Counted from the stretch's first letter, positions 7,919 through 15,278 are shown. The stretch is 24,638 bases of DNA from Desulfobulbaceae bacterium (GCA_027067035.1 JAMOMO010000426.1:1-24638); one strand, 5' to 3'. Made by a program: numbers and translations. The notes: generated by a model not told the origin, from the sequence alone.

Positions 7919-8564
7919 AACAATTCTGGTCATTGATGATGACCAGGATCTGCGCGGGAGTATTGTGGAGATCCTGTCAAATGACGGCTTTCATGCGGTG
8001 GGCTCTGAGTCTGCGGAAGCTGCCCTTGAAACGATCAGGGCCCTGAAGCCATCTCTGGTTATTGTGGATAACATGATGCCCGGTATGGGGGGGATGGCCC
8101 TTATGCCGCTGTTAAAAAAAGATTTCCCCAATATCCGAATTATCATGATCACCGCCTTTTCCACCGTTGAAAATGCGGTAACCGCCATGAAGAGCGGGGC
8201 TGATGATTATATCAGCAAACCCTTCAGGCGTGATGAACTGCTTGTTGCCGTGCGGCGTAATCTGGAAGAACTGAAATTCACCAGTCAGTTTCTGGAGTCG
8301 GGTATGGATGATATCCTTGCCTGTCTTGCAAACCAGATACGGAGGCAGATACTTGCCACCCTTGCCTGCGAAAAGCAGATGCGTTTTATGAATCTCACCC
8401 GCCATCTTGGAATTGCCGATCACACCAAGGTGAATTTCCACCTGAAAAATCTCAAGATGAATAATCTTATCTCCCAGGACCGTGAAAAGGTCTATCGTCT
8501 TACCGCAGAAGGCGAAAAAATGGTTGATTGCCTGCAGTTGCTCTCCAGCAGAATTCCATCATAA
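7908..8564 (+). CDS. response regulator with ArsR-like winged-helix output
   Basis: A 218-residue protein. The receiver domain covers residues 1-120, with the acidic pair DDD at 10-12, phospho-acceptor D54 (VIVDNMMPG), T82 and K104. A linker follows, then a winged helix at about residues 130-210 (ACLANQIRRQILATLACEKQ, HLGIADHTKVNFHLKNL, ISQDREKVYRLTAEGEKM). This output looks like an ArsR/archaeal-type HTH (helix-turn-helix then 'wing' ending in LTAEG) rather than the usual OmpR, NarL or NtrC types. Translation starts at a GTG inside the end of the kinase gene. It probably regulates the cytochrome gene that follows and perhaps its own operon. Confidence 0.88.
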   Translation: MAVETILVIDDDQDLRGSIVEILSNDGFHAVGSESAEAALETIRALKPSLVIVDNMMPGMGGMALMPLLKKDFPNIRIIMITAFSTVENAVTAMKSGADDYISKPFRRDELLVAVRRNLEELKFTSQFLESGMDDILACLANQIRRQILATLACEKQMRFMNLTRHLGIADHTKVNFHLKNLKMNNLISQDREKVYRLTAEGEKMVDCLQLLSSRIPS

Positions 8565-8586
8565 ATCCACATAGCTGCTGCCACTC

Positions 8587-8629
8587 TGTGAACTGTGCTT
8601 CACATATCTCTCCGATTCCGTGAGGAATC
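8587..8629. promoter_or_regulatory. palindromes upstream of the octahaem cytochrome gene
   Basis: The 159-bp gap before the cytochrome start holds two perfect inverted repeats. TGTGAA-N6-TTCACA occupies 8587-8604. GATTCC-GTGA-GGAATC occupies 8614-8629 and is followed by TTT. The first resembles a CRP/FNR-class operator but has two extra central bases relative to TGTGA-N6-TCACA. The second would form a tight GTGA-loop hairpin in RNA. Either could be the site of the response regulator encoded just upstream. No clear -10/-35 pair was identified. Confidence 0.4.
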
Positions 8630-8723
8630 TTTATCTGGAATATGTCCCGTTCTCATTCTACCCTTTATGGTATGGAGATGTTTTTATCTCAAGAGACAAA
8701 CATCAAATAGAGGGGGGAAGGGT

Positions 8724-9785
8724 ATGAAAAAAGTATTGAGACGTGCGGCACTTGCAGGTGGAATCATCCTACTGGGCCTTTCAGGGAATGCCTTTGCGGA
8801 AAGGGGCTATGTGGGGTCTGATACCTGTTTCAAATGTCATCCGGGGGAGTACAATGACTTCATTGTCTCCGGTCATTCCTATAAACTCTCAAGGGCGGAA
8901 GATGCGCGTTTCCGGCCCATTCCACTGCCTCCGGGGTATAGCTGGGATGATATCTCCTATGTGATTGGCGGCAAGTACAAGAAGGCACGTTTTATTGATA
9001 AAAACGGTTTTATCATCACTGCGGCCAAGGATGGATCTGAGCTGAAAACCCAGTTTAATATCGAGGATGGAACCTGGTCTTTTTACCATAAGGGTGAAAA
9101 AAAGGCATACAACTGCGGGCCATGTCATACCACCGGGTATCGGAAGGAGGGACATCAGGACGGCAGGGAAGGCCTGGTGGGAACCTGGGCACAGCCCGGA
9201 ATACACTGTGAGGCCTGTCACGGTCCGGCCGGAGACCACATAAAGAGCGACGAGATGGCAAAGGCCAATAAGATGAAGGTGAGAAGGGAGATGCTGATGT
9301 GCGGAGGCTGTCATATCAGAGGAGATAAGGATAAGATTCCCGCCAAAAATGGCTTTATAAAACACCATGAACAGTTCAATGAAGCCTTGCGCGGGCCTCA
9401 CAACGAGTCCAATGATGTTACCTGTATCACCTGTCATGATCAGCACAAGTCTGCCAAGTTCAGTGATGGGATCAGGGTGTCATGCACTTCCTGCCACGAA
9501 GATGCCGGCAAATCCTATGCGGCAAGCAGGCACGGTACATTTGGTGTGAAATGTATTGAGTGTCATATGCCACGGGCCTCAAAGTCTGCTGTGAAGACCG
9601 GTAAGTTTGCCGGAGATATCAGGACCCACATCTTCAGGATTGCGAACAGTGCGGATGCAAAAATGTTCACTGACGATGGTAAATTTGTGGCTGGTGATGC
9701 CGTAACCCTCGATTTTGTCTGTCTCCACTGTCATCAGGACAAGGACCTGAAGTGGGCTGCTGCCGAGGCCGGAAATATACACTGA
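8724..9785 (+). CDS. exported octahaem cytochrome c
   Basis: A 353-residue precursor with a Sec signal peptide (residues 1-25, ending GNAFA). Eight CxxCH haem-binding motifs are at residues 35, 131, 162, 193, 234, 254, 277 and 333. The protein would be periplasmic and carry electrons. The arrangement (CFKCH after VGSDT, later CHTTGY and CEACHGP) is typical of the cytochrome c554/multihaem family; no catalytic Lys-type haem motif is visible. The start ATGAAAAAAG has a strong purine-rich ribosome site (AGGGGGGAAGG); an in-frame upstream extension to 8595 is unlikely because it would bury the signal peptide. It follows the two-component pair and ends before a strong terminator. Its partner enzyme is not evident in the window. 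Confidence 0.92.
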   Translation: MKKVLRRAALAGGIILLGLSGNAFAERGYVGSDTCFKCHPGEYNDFIVSGHSYKLSRAEDARFRPIPLPPGYSWDDISYVIGGKYKKARFIDKNGFIITAAKDGSELKTQFNIEDGTWSFYHKGEKKAYNCGPCHTTGYRKEGHQDGREGLVGTWAQPGIHCEACHGPAGDHIKSDEMAKANKMKVRREMLMCGGCHIRGDKDKIPAKNGFIKHHEQFNEALRGPHNESNDVTCITCHDQHKSAKFSDGIRVSCTSCHEDAGKSYAASRHGTFGVKCIECHMPRASKSAVKTGKFAGDIRTHIFRIANSADAKMFTDDGKFVAGDAVTLDFVCLHCHQDKDLKWAAAEAGNIH

Positions 9786-9817
9786 TTCTCTACACATATC
9801 AGTCAAGAGAAACTGAA

Positions 9818-9851
9818 AAAAGGCCCCATTCCCTGAAGAATGGGGCCTTTT
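9818..9851 (+). terminator. strong intrinsic terminator after the cytochrome gene
   Basis: A perfect 14-bp stem (AAAAGGCCCCATTC at 9818-9831 with GAATGGGGCCTTTT at 9838-9851) has a 6-nt loop and a GC-rich core, with the T-tract built into the 3' arm. It begins 32 bp after the stop codon. Its A/T symmetry would allow termination in both directions. Confidence 0.9.
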
Positions 9852-9866
9852 GCGTAGAAAAAAAAC

Positions 9867-9911
9867 TTGCTTTCCCGTTCCTGCTGTCCTATTCTGTACC
9901 AAACGGTCAGT
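9867..9911 (+). promoter_or_regulatory. tetR promoter with candidate operator
   Basis: A modest promoter, TTGCTT (9867-9872) and TATTCT (9890-9895) with a 17-bp spacer, is followed directly by TGTACCAAACGGTCAGT at 9895-9911, overlapping the expected transcription start. The same motif (TGTACC-N4-GGTCRGT, 12 of 17 identical) recurs at 10540-10556 before the lipoprotein gene. GGTC-containing dyads of this kind are typical for TetR-family repressors, so autoregulation is likely. Confidence 0.45.
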
Positions 9912-9932
9912 TTTTCATTCGGAGGCAGGACT

Positions 9933-10517
9933 TTGCAGACAAAGGGACAGGAAACACGCAGTCATATATTACAGGAGAGCAGAAGGCTTTTTACTCTTCA
10001 GGGGTTTCATAATACCAGTATCAGTGCCATCATTGCGGCCACCGGGGTGAAAAAGGGCAACCTCTATTATCACTTTCCCAGTAAAAAAGAGCTCGGTCTT
10101 GCCGTATTGATTGATGCCCGACATGAATTCTTTGATATTCTTGAGCAATCCATGGTGGGTGACGGGGCGGCTGAGCGAATTCTGTACTCCTGTAATTCCA
10201 TCATGACCCTTATGGAAGAGACTGATTTTGTGGGAGGTTGTCTCTTTGGCAACACCGCACTGGAGATGACGGATTTGAGCTCCCGTTTCGGCAGGGTGAT
10301 CCGTGATGTGTTCAGTCACTGGATTCGGCTCATTCAGGAGGAGCTTGAGCGGGAAGAGACGGCAACGGAAAGAATAAAACGCCTCTCCCCGGAGACAATG
10401 GCCATTGCCATCGTTGCAATACTTGAGGGCGGAATAATGCTCTCCCGGGTCTATCAGGACAAAAAAAGTATGGAGGCGTGTATACGATCCATAGAAGAAT
10501 TAATCAGGAATAGATAA
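9933..10517 (+). CDS. TetR/AcrR-family transcriptional repressor
   Basis: A 194-residue one-component regulator. The N-terminal TetR HTH spans about residues 7-53 (RSHILQESRRLFTLQGFHNTS, ISAIIAATGVKKGNLYYHFPSKKEL), followed by an all-helical ligand-binding and dimerisation domain. The chosen start is TTG at 9933 because GGAGG lies seven bases upstream and the resulting N-terminus (xQTKGQETR) is the usual TetR length. A longer reading from 9867 would add 22 atypical residues and run through the promoter. The ligand-binding half contains CLFGNTALEMTD, a segment common in regulators of the YcdC/AcrR-like group. It lies upstream of a lipoprotein gene sharing its putative operator. The ligand is unknown. 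Confidence 0.9.
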   Translation: MQTKGQETRSHILQESRRLFTLQGFHNTSISAIIAATGVKKGNLYYHFPSKKELGLAVLIDARHEFFDILEQSMVGDGAAERILYSCNSIMTLMEETDFVGGCLFGNTALEMTDLSSRFGRVIRDVFSHWIRLIQEELEREETATERIKRLSPETMAIAIVAILEGGIMLSRVYQDKKSMEACIRSIEELIRNR

Positions 10518-10533
10518 TCTGTTCCGTCATGGC

Positions 10534-10561
10534 ATGAAATGTACCGGTTGGTCGGTATAAA
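10534..10561 (+). promoter_or_regulatory. lipoprotein promoter containing the TetR-type motif
   Basis: ATGAAA (10534-10539) and TATAAA (10556-10561) are spaced by 16 bp. The motif TGTACCGGTTGGTCGGT (10540-10556) fills the spacer almost exactly, so a bound repressor would block RNA polymerase. ACCG and CGGT at its ends make it a better dyad than the copy before tetR. Confidence 0.45.
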
Positions 10562-10586
10562 ATAAAAGCAGAGTGTGGAGGTATCC

Positions 10587-11084
10587 ATGAATTTTCAAAA
10601 GGGATTGGCTGGTGTTCGGATGAGTGTTGTTCTGACGGCGGGAACTGCGGTTTTTCTGATTTTTTTCCTGAGTGGCTGTGGAGGGAAAAATATGCAGGAC
10701 ACTGCTTCTGCGGGAAAGAGCGATGCAAGAATGGTCGCAGTGAGTGAGGGTATCTGTCAGGATACAAAAACAGGTCTCATGTGGCAGACTGAAAAAAGCA
10801 AGAATATCGATTCTCTGGAAAAGGCCCAGGCCTATACAAAGGCGCTGCGCACCGGCGGGTATACGGACTGGCGTATGCCCACAGTTCTTGAACTGTACGA
10901 GCTCTATATGACCTATGACCTCCATGAAAATGGCGACTGCAAAATGGAGGTGGAGGGAACCTACTGGTCTGACGAAGAGGATCTTGAGGGACGGGTGGGC
11001 ACCTGGGAGCTTGACGACAACTGTGATCCTGAGCGGAGATATATTCCGAAACAGAGGGGACTGGTACGGGCGGTACGGATGTAG
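10587..11084 (+). CDS. DUF1566 (Lcl-type) lipoprotein
   Basis: A 165-residue precursor with a long signal peptide and lipobox LSGC (lipid-modified Cys31). The mature part carries the DUF1566/Lcl pattern: an early D-x-K-T-G-L-M-W-Q segment, the hallmark GGYTDWRMPTVLELYEL, then YWSDEE and a terminal RGLVRAVRM. Proteins with this domain are exported or surface-attached; their biochemical role is mostly unknown. The ATG at 10587 has GGAGG five bases upstream; a GTG four codons earlier is in frame but lies within that ribosome site. Expression is probably controlled by the TetR protein encoded just upstream. It converges on zraR. Confidence 0.85.
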   Translation: MNFQKGLAGVRMSVVLTAGTAVFLIFFLSGCGGKNMQDTASAGKSDARMVAVSEGICQDTKTGLMWQTEKSKNIDSLEKAQAYTKALRTGGYTDWRMPTVLELYELYMTYDLHENGDCKMEVEGTYWSDEEDLEGRVGTWELDDNCDPERRYIPKQRGLVRAVRM

Positions 11085-11099
11085 TGACTGCCGCCGGAT

Positions 11100-11139
11100 A
11101 TTCCTGATGCTGCCGGTATTTTGTCACGGATTCAGGAAT
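11100..11139. terminator. weak inverted repeat between convergent genes
   Basis: ATTCCTGA (11100-11107) pairs with TCAGGAAT (11132-11139) across a 24-nt loop, between the lipoprotein stop and the zraR stop. Neither strand has a clean T-tract, so termination activity is doubtful. Confidence 0.25.
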
Positions 11140-12506
11140 TACAGAATATCATACTCTTTCAGCTTGTTTAAAAGGGTCTGCCTGGCAACGCCGAGGACCT
11201 TGGCAGTCTTGCTGCGGTTGCCGTTGTGCTGGGCCAGGGTACTGCGTATCATCTCCCTCTCCATGTCCCTCAGGGTTACAGGAGCCTGTGGTGCTGCGGT
11301 ATCTGTTTCCAGATCATCGGGAAGCAGTTGAGGAGGGAGTTCCCGGATGGAAATCAGCTCCCCGGGGCAGAGGATCACGGCCCGTTCCACTGTGTTTTCA
11401 AGCTCCCGGATATTCCCGGGCCATGGGTAGAGCATGAAAATACGCAGGACCTCAGGGCTGAATCCCTTTATATCTTTCCGGTTTTTCAGGGTGTAGCGTT
11501 CAAGAAAGAGTTTGGCCAGTTCCGGAATGTCGGTGGCCCGTTCCCGCAGGGGCGGCAGTTCAACGGGAACCACTGACAATCTGAAAAAAAGGTCCTGCCT
11601 GAAACTGCCCTCTGTGATCATCTGCTGCAGATCTCTATGGGTGGCTGCAAGCAGTCGCACATTGACTCTGATGGTTTCGCTTCCCCCGAGTCTGTCCAGT
11701 TCTCCTTCCTGCAGCACCCGCAGAATTTTCGCCTGGGTCTGAAGGCTCATGTCCCCGATTTCATCAAGGAAGAGAGTTCCCCTGTCCGCCTGTTCAAATC
11801 GTCCTTTACGTCTGGTTGCGGCCCCGGTAAATGCACCGGCCTCATGCCCGAAGAGCTCACTCTCAAGGAGGTTCTCATTGAGGGCTGCACAGTTCACCTT
11901 GATAAAGGGAAAATCTTTTCTGCTGCTCTTTTGATGCAGGGCACTTGCAACCAGCTCTTTACCGGTACCGGATTCTCCGGTGATCAGCACAGTGGCATCA
12001 GATGGAGCAACCAGTTCCAGAGTGGAGAAGAGTTCCTCCATGGCCGGGCTGCCACCAATCATCCTGCCGAAGGAGAACTGCTTGCCGAGATGTTTTTTCA
12101 GACGGCTGTTTTCCTCGCGCAGGTCCTGAAAACCAAGGGCCTTTTCCATCACCATCTTCAACTCATCAAGATCTATGGGTTTGGCGACATAGTCATAGGC
12201 ACCTTCCCGCATGGCTTTTACTGCTGTATCAACAGAGGAAAAAGCGGTGAGGACAATCACCGGAATAACGGCATGGACAGTCCCGCTCAGGGCTGCAAGG
12301 GTGGCCAGACCATCCATACGGGCCATCTTCATGTCGAGCAGTATCAGGTCCACAGCCCCCTCTTTATCAAGAAAGGAGATAACCTGATCACCATCTTCAC
12401 ATTCAAGAATATCAAAGCTCTCACCGGAGAGGTTGGCCTTGAGCATGGTCCGGTGGGCAGCGTCGTCATCCACCAGGAGAATACGTTTTTTGAGTGGGCT
12501 GCTCAT
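11139..12506 (-). CDS. zraR: sigma54-dependent response regulator, ZraR/NtrC type
   Basis: A 455-residue activator. The receiver domain (residues 6-120) has phospho-acceptor D58 and K109. The AAA+ domain has Walker A GESGTGKE at 177-184, the sigma54-contacting GAFTGA loop at 224-229, Walker B TLFLDEIGD and an arginine-finger region FRQDLFFRLSV. The C-terminal Fis-type HTH spans about 425-453 (NRSKTAKVLGVARQTLLNKLKEY). It activates sigma54 promoters when phosphorylated. Its ATG overlaps the kinase stop by 4 bp. The likely target is the operon at 14356-15228, which has a sigma54 promoter and two upstream dyads. The family assignment to ZraR rests on the linked ZraP-like protein and kinase layout. 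Confidence 0.92.
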   Translation of the reverse strand: MSSPLKKRILLVDDDAAHRTMLKANLSGESFDILECEDGDQVISFLDKEGAVDLILLDMKMARMDGLATLAALSGTVHAVIPVIVLTAFSSVDTAVKAMREGAYDYVAKPIDLDELKMVMEKALGFQDLREENSRLKKHLGKQFSFGRMIGGSPAMEELFSTLELVAPSDATVLITGESGTGKELVASALHQKSSRKDFPFIKVNCAALNENLLESELFGHEAGAFTGAATRRKGRFEQADRGTLFLDEIGDMSLQTQAKILRVLQEGELDRLGGSETIRVNVRLLAATHRDLQQMITEGSFRQDLFFRLSVVPVELPPLRERATDIPELAKLFLERYTLKNRKDIKGFSPEVLRIFMLYPWPGNIRELENTVERAVILCPGELISIRELPPQLLPDDLETDTAAPQAPVTLRDMEREMIRSTLAQHNGNRSKTAKVLGVARQTLLNKLKEYDIL

Positions 12507-14233
12507 CTGTCTGCTCCGGGTAATATTATTCTCATGCTTGTGCCGACACCGAGTCTGCTTGCCACCTCGATTCTGCCATGGTGCTGTTCCACTATCTGGT
12601 GACTCACGGCAAGGCCCAGGCCGGTTCCGTCTTTGCGGGTGGAAAAGAAGGGGTCAAAGAGTTTTTCCTGTTCTTCATCGGTCATTCCACGTCCGGTGTC
12701 ACTCACCTCAATGACGATTTCATCGCCCTGGCGCAGGGCGGTAAGGGTGATCCTGCCTCCACTGTCGGTGACACTGATACTGTTTTTCAGCAGGTTCAGG
12801 AGGACCTGGAGGAGCAGATCCGGGTCAGCGAAAAGGGGCATCTCCGGATCAAACTGCTGGTGAAAGGAGATATGGCCGGCTGCAAAATCAGCCTCCATGA
12901 GGCTGCTGAGTTTTTCAAAGAGGTCGCGGCTCTTCATCTGAACAGGCTGAGGTTCCCTGGCCCTTGCAAACTGAAGGAGACTGGAGATGGTCTGATTGAG
13001 CCGGTCCACCTCGGATATCATCAGTTTTGCATATTTCTCTCCATCGGTGCCTTCTCCGGCTTCATTGCCAAAGTACTGGGCAAATCCCCGCAGAGTACCC
13101 AGGGGATTGCGTATTTCGTGGGCAACTCCTGCCGCCATCTTCCCGAGGGATGCAAGGCGTCTGGAGAGCTCCAGCTGGATTTCAATCTTGCGTATTTCGC
13201 GCATGTCCCGCATGATGATAACCATGCCGTTTTTGCTTCCGTCATGTTGTAACAGGGGGGATGTGGAGAGTTTTATGGGGATTTCCTCACCGCTGCTGTT
13301 ACGGCAGAAGACATCAATTTCAAGGAGGATCTGTTCCTGCTGCAGGTTTGGCGGGAGGGGATGGAAGAGGTCTTCAAGAGAGACACCCTCCATATCCCGC
13401 AAGGTCCTGGAAAGCAGCTGTTCGGCACTGGTGTTACAGGATACTATGTCACCCTCGCCGTTGATGGTAATCAGTCCGGCGGGCATACTTTCGATCACAT
13501 TATCCGTGTAAAGCCGCATGTTGGCCAGGGTTGACCTGCTCACCCTGTTGCTCTGATAAAGGAACAGGGAGTAGAGTCCTGCTGTTCCAAGGAGAAAGAG
13601 CAGTGCTCCCATGAACAGTGCCCTGTTCCGGTCTTCCTGCCTTGCCGCGTCAAAATCTTTGGTACCCAGGCCGACCACGATGAGCTGTCGGCCTTTTTTG
13701 CGGTGGTCCTCCTGCATCTTCTTCATGTGCATGTGCATTCTGCCGCCCATTGGAGGGGGTGGCGGAAGCAGTGGCGGCAGGGGTTCAAAAATTCTGGCCA
13801 GTTGAAAGATATTCTTTCCGGGAAGGGTTTTGGTGATGGTTGTTCCGGCAGCAAGGATGGATTGGATCTCATCTTTTTTCATGGCCGGCGGCAGATCACC
13901 GGACTCGGCGGCTATGTCTCCGTTTTCCCATACAATTCGGATGTAGGCCACACTCTCTTCCTTGGCGGTCTCCTCCACAAGGGTATCCAGCGGGTCGGTA
14001 CCGCTCATAAAATGCCGCATTGAGGTCCTGGCACCGGCCTCAAAAGAGCGGATCAGGGTAAGACCCTGCTGTAGAAGTGAGTTTTCAAGGAGACGCTGTT
14101 CACGGTTCATGTTGCGGACCGTTGTCACTGCAAGGATTGCAGCAAGAAGAGAGCTTGCAAGGATGATCGCAAGGGCGGGTTTGGAGAATTTAAATGATTG
14201 ATTGCTTGATGGGATCATGACTGCCTGGCGCAT
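12503..14233 (-). CDS. zraS: ZraS-like membrane sensor kinase with PAS domain
   Basis: A 576-residue kinase. It has TM1 at about 18-39, a periplasmic domain (40-204), TM2 at about 205-226, a PAS domain (about 240-345), the HisKA box GVAHEIRNPL (H372), and an ATPase domain with N, G1 (VSDTGRGM) and G2 (GTGLGL) boxes. The periplasmic domain contains an unusual Pro-rich then Met/His-rich stretch at 152-178 (PPPPPMGGRMHMHMKK), a candidate metal-binding loop. Known ZraS proteins sense periplasmic zinc. Met plus His could also suit copper or silver. Two ATGs are possible: 14233, without a ribosome site, and 14218, with AGG six bases upstream, which I find slightly better. It overlaps zraR by 4 bp. 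Confidence 0.9.
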   Translation of the reverse strand: MRQAVMIPSSNQSFKFSKPALAIILASSLLAAILAVTTVRNMNREQRLLENSLLQQGLTLIRSFEAGARTSMRHFMSGTDPLDTLVEETAKEESVAYIRIVWENGDIAAESGDLPPAMKKDEIQSILAAGTTITKTLPGKNIFQLARIFEPLPPLLPPPPPMGGRMHMHMKKMQEDHRKKGRQLIVVGLGTKDFDAARQEDRNRALFMGALLFLLGTAGLYSLFLYQSNRVSRSTLANMRLYTDNVIESMPAGLITINGEGDIVSCNTSAEQLLSRTLRDMEGVSLEDLFHPLPPNLQQEQILLEIDVFCRNSSGEEIPIKLSTSPLLQHDGSKNGMVIIMRDMREIRKIEIQLELSRRLASLGKMAAGVAHEIRNPLGTLRGFAQYFGNEAGEGTDGEKYAKLMISEVDRLNQTISSLLQFARAREPQPVQMKSRDLFEKLSSLMEADFAAGHISFHQQFDPEMPLFADPDLLLQVLLNLLKNSISVTDSGGRITLTALRQGDEIVIEVSDTGRGMTDEEQEKLFDPFFSTRKDGTGLGLAVSHQIVEQHHGRIEVASRLGVGTSMRIILPGADR

Positions 14234-14263
14234 TACGTTGGAAGGTTTTCCGATTTGATTGAG

Positions 14264-14272
14264 ATTATAGCA
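14264..14272 (-). promoter_or_regulatory. extended -10 promoter for zraSR
   Basis: The minus strand reads TGCTATAAT (14264-14272), a perfect extended -10 element 30 bp before the first zraS ATG. No good -35 is seen 16-18 bp upstream, as is normal for extended -10 promoters. The spacer region overlaps the zraP terminator stem. This fits basal sigma70 expression of the two-component genes. Confidence 0.55.
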
Positions 14273-14273
14273 C

Positions 14274-14329
14274 AGAAAAAGGTGAAACGCTGTGTCCCCT
14301 CAGAAGAAACACACCATTTCACCTTTTCT
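14274..14329 (-). terminator. long hairpin terminator after zraP
   Basis: The arm at 14317-14329 (minus strand AGAAAAGGTGAAA) pairs with 14274-14287 (TTTCACCTTTTTCT) with one unpaired base. An inner 5-bp stem TGTGT/ACACA sits on a 13-nt loop. The minus-strand 3' arm contains CCTTTTT, so RNA from zraP would end here. The symmetry may let it act in both directions. It separates zraP from zraSR. Confidence 0.65.
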
Positions 14330-14355
14330 GGTGTATAAAGTCGGAAATGCTGCCT

Positions 14356-14901
14356 CTATTCTGCAGGTGCCGGTGCAGGTACGGGTGCAGCAAAGGCTGC
14401 CTGGCGTTTAGCCATGAGTTCCTGACGAAGGGTGTAGAGTTCTTTCTGCTGAGCCTGCAGTTCACCCAGGGTTATTTTGGGGTTTCTGCTGGCTTCAATA
14501 TAGGCAAACTGCTTGTCATGGATCTTTTTGCGCAGCTCGGTGGTTGCATCAAGGAACTGATTGCGTTGCTCAAGCATCTGTGGATTCATCATGGCACCGC
14601 CGCGCATACCACAGCCGCCACCCTGCATCATCATTCTGCCCATGCCGGGGCCTCCAGGGCCTCCGGCCTGCATCATGCCGCAGCCTATTCCCTGGCCACC
14701 CATCATGCCCGGACCCATCATTGCATTACCACGCATATTCTTTCCATGGTGGGGACCCATACCCTGACCACCCATCATACCATATCCGGGGCCTGGAACC
14801 GGTGGAGGTGGAGGAGTATCAGTCGGTGTGGTGGCAAGAGCAACTCCTGCTACAAGTGAAAGGGCCAATGCTGTTGCTGCGATTTTTCTTTTTAATTTCA
14901 T
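14356..14901 (-). CDS. zraP: ZraP-like periplasmic Met/Gly-rich metal-stress protein
   Basis: A 181-residue precursor. The signal peptide is residues 1-23 (ending AGVALA). Next come a Pro-rich segment, then a low-complexity Gly/Met-rich stretch with His and Cys (about 39-108; GMMGGQGMGPHHGKNMRG, GCGMM, GGGCGM), then a helical ZraP/Spy/CpxP-like domain (about 110-170; LEQRNQFLDATTELRKKIHDKQ ... LGELQAQQKELYTLRQELM split in two helices) and a Pro/Ala tail. ZraP in enterobacteria is a Zn-binding periplasmic chaperone controlled by ZraSR. Its Met-rich region is C-terminal, while here it precedes the helices. The ATG has AAGGAG seven bases upstream. It is co-transcribed with the SHOCT gene (63-bp gap). 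Confidence 0.85.
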   Translation of the reverse strand: MKLKRKIAATALALSLVAGVALATTPTDTPPPPPVPGPGYGMMGGQGMGPHHGKNMRGNAMMGPGMMGGQGIGCGMMQAGGPGGPGMGRMMMQGGGCGMRGGAMMNPQMLEQRNQFLDATTELRKKIHDKQFAYIEASRNPKITLGELQAQQKELYTLRQELMAKRQAAFAAPVPAPAPAE

Positions 14902-14964
14902 TGTGTTTCTCCTTAAAAGGTTGGTGTTTGTCTTGAGGGTCTCAAAACAGTATCTGTTGCCTGT

Positions 14965-15228
14965 TTACTGCAGGTCTTTTTGCATCTGTTGAAATTCTTC
15001 CCGGCTGATCTGTCCCTGGGCATAACGGCTCTTCAGCAGCTCTTCAGCGGTTCCGGTTTTCAGTGTGCTGTTCCTCTGATCATTTGAGAAAAGGAGTTGT
15101 GCTCCTTTAAACAGCAGAAAGAGGATAATGCCCCAGAAGAGCAGGGTGACGATCATTCCCAGCGGACCCGGGAAAAGACTTCCGGGGCCGCACCACCATT
15201 CACCACTGTTTATTCCATGTCGAAACAT
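14965..15228 (-). CDS. small SHOCT-domain membrane protein
   Basis: An 87-residue protein: an N-terminal His/Gly/Trp segment (MFRHGINSGEWWCGPG), one membrane helix (about residues 25-46, LGMIVTLLFWGIILFLLFKG) and a C-terminal SHOCT domain (GTAEELLKSRYAQGQISREEFQQ in two pieces). SHOCT domains are short helical hairpins that mediate oligomerisation. I chose ATG 15228 because GGAGG (15239-15243) precedes it and a sigma54 promoter at 15279-15294 would make the longer readings from 15276 or 15468 start at or before the transcription start. It is the first gene of the operon with zraP and so probably part of the envelope metal response. Confidence 0.75.
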   Translation of the reverse strand: MFRHGINSGEWWCGPGSLFPGPLGMIVTLLFWGIILFLLFKGAQLLFSNDQRNSTLKTGTAEELLKSRYAQGQISREEFQQMQKDLQ

Positions 15229-15278
15229 ATGTTGTTGTCCTCCGTTGTTTGAGTGATCATTGTTTCTGTCTTCCATGA

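Noticed and set aside
11637..12602. 321-codon plus-strand open frame opposite zraR
   Set aside because: Antisense to a complete NtrC-type regulator and without recognisable motifs; treated as a shadow.
14902..14960. Separate sigma54 promoter directly before zraP
   Set aside because: The best GG/GC pair there lacks the -12 GC; the clear sigma54 element is upstream of the SHOCT gene instead.
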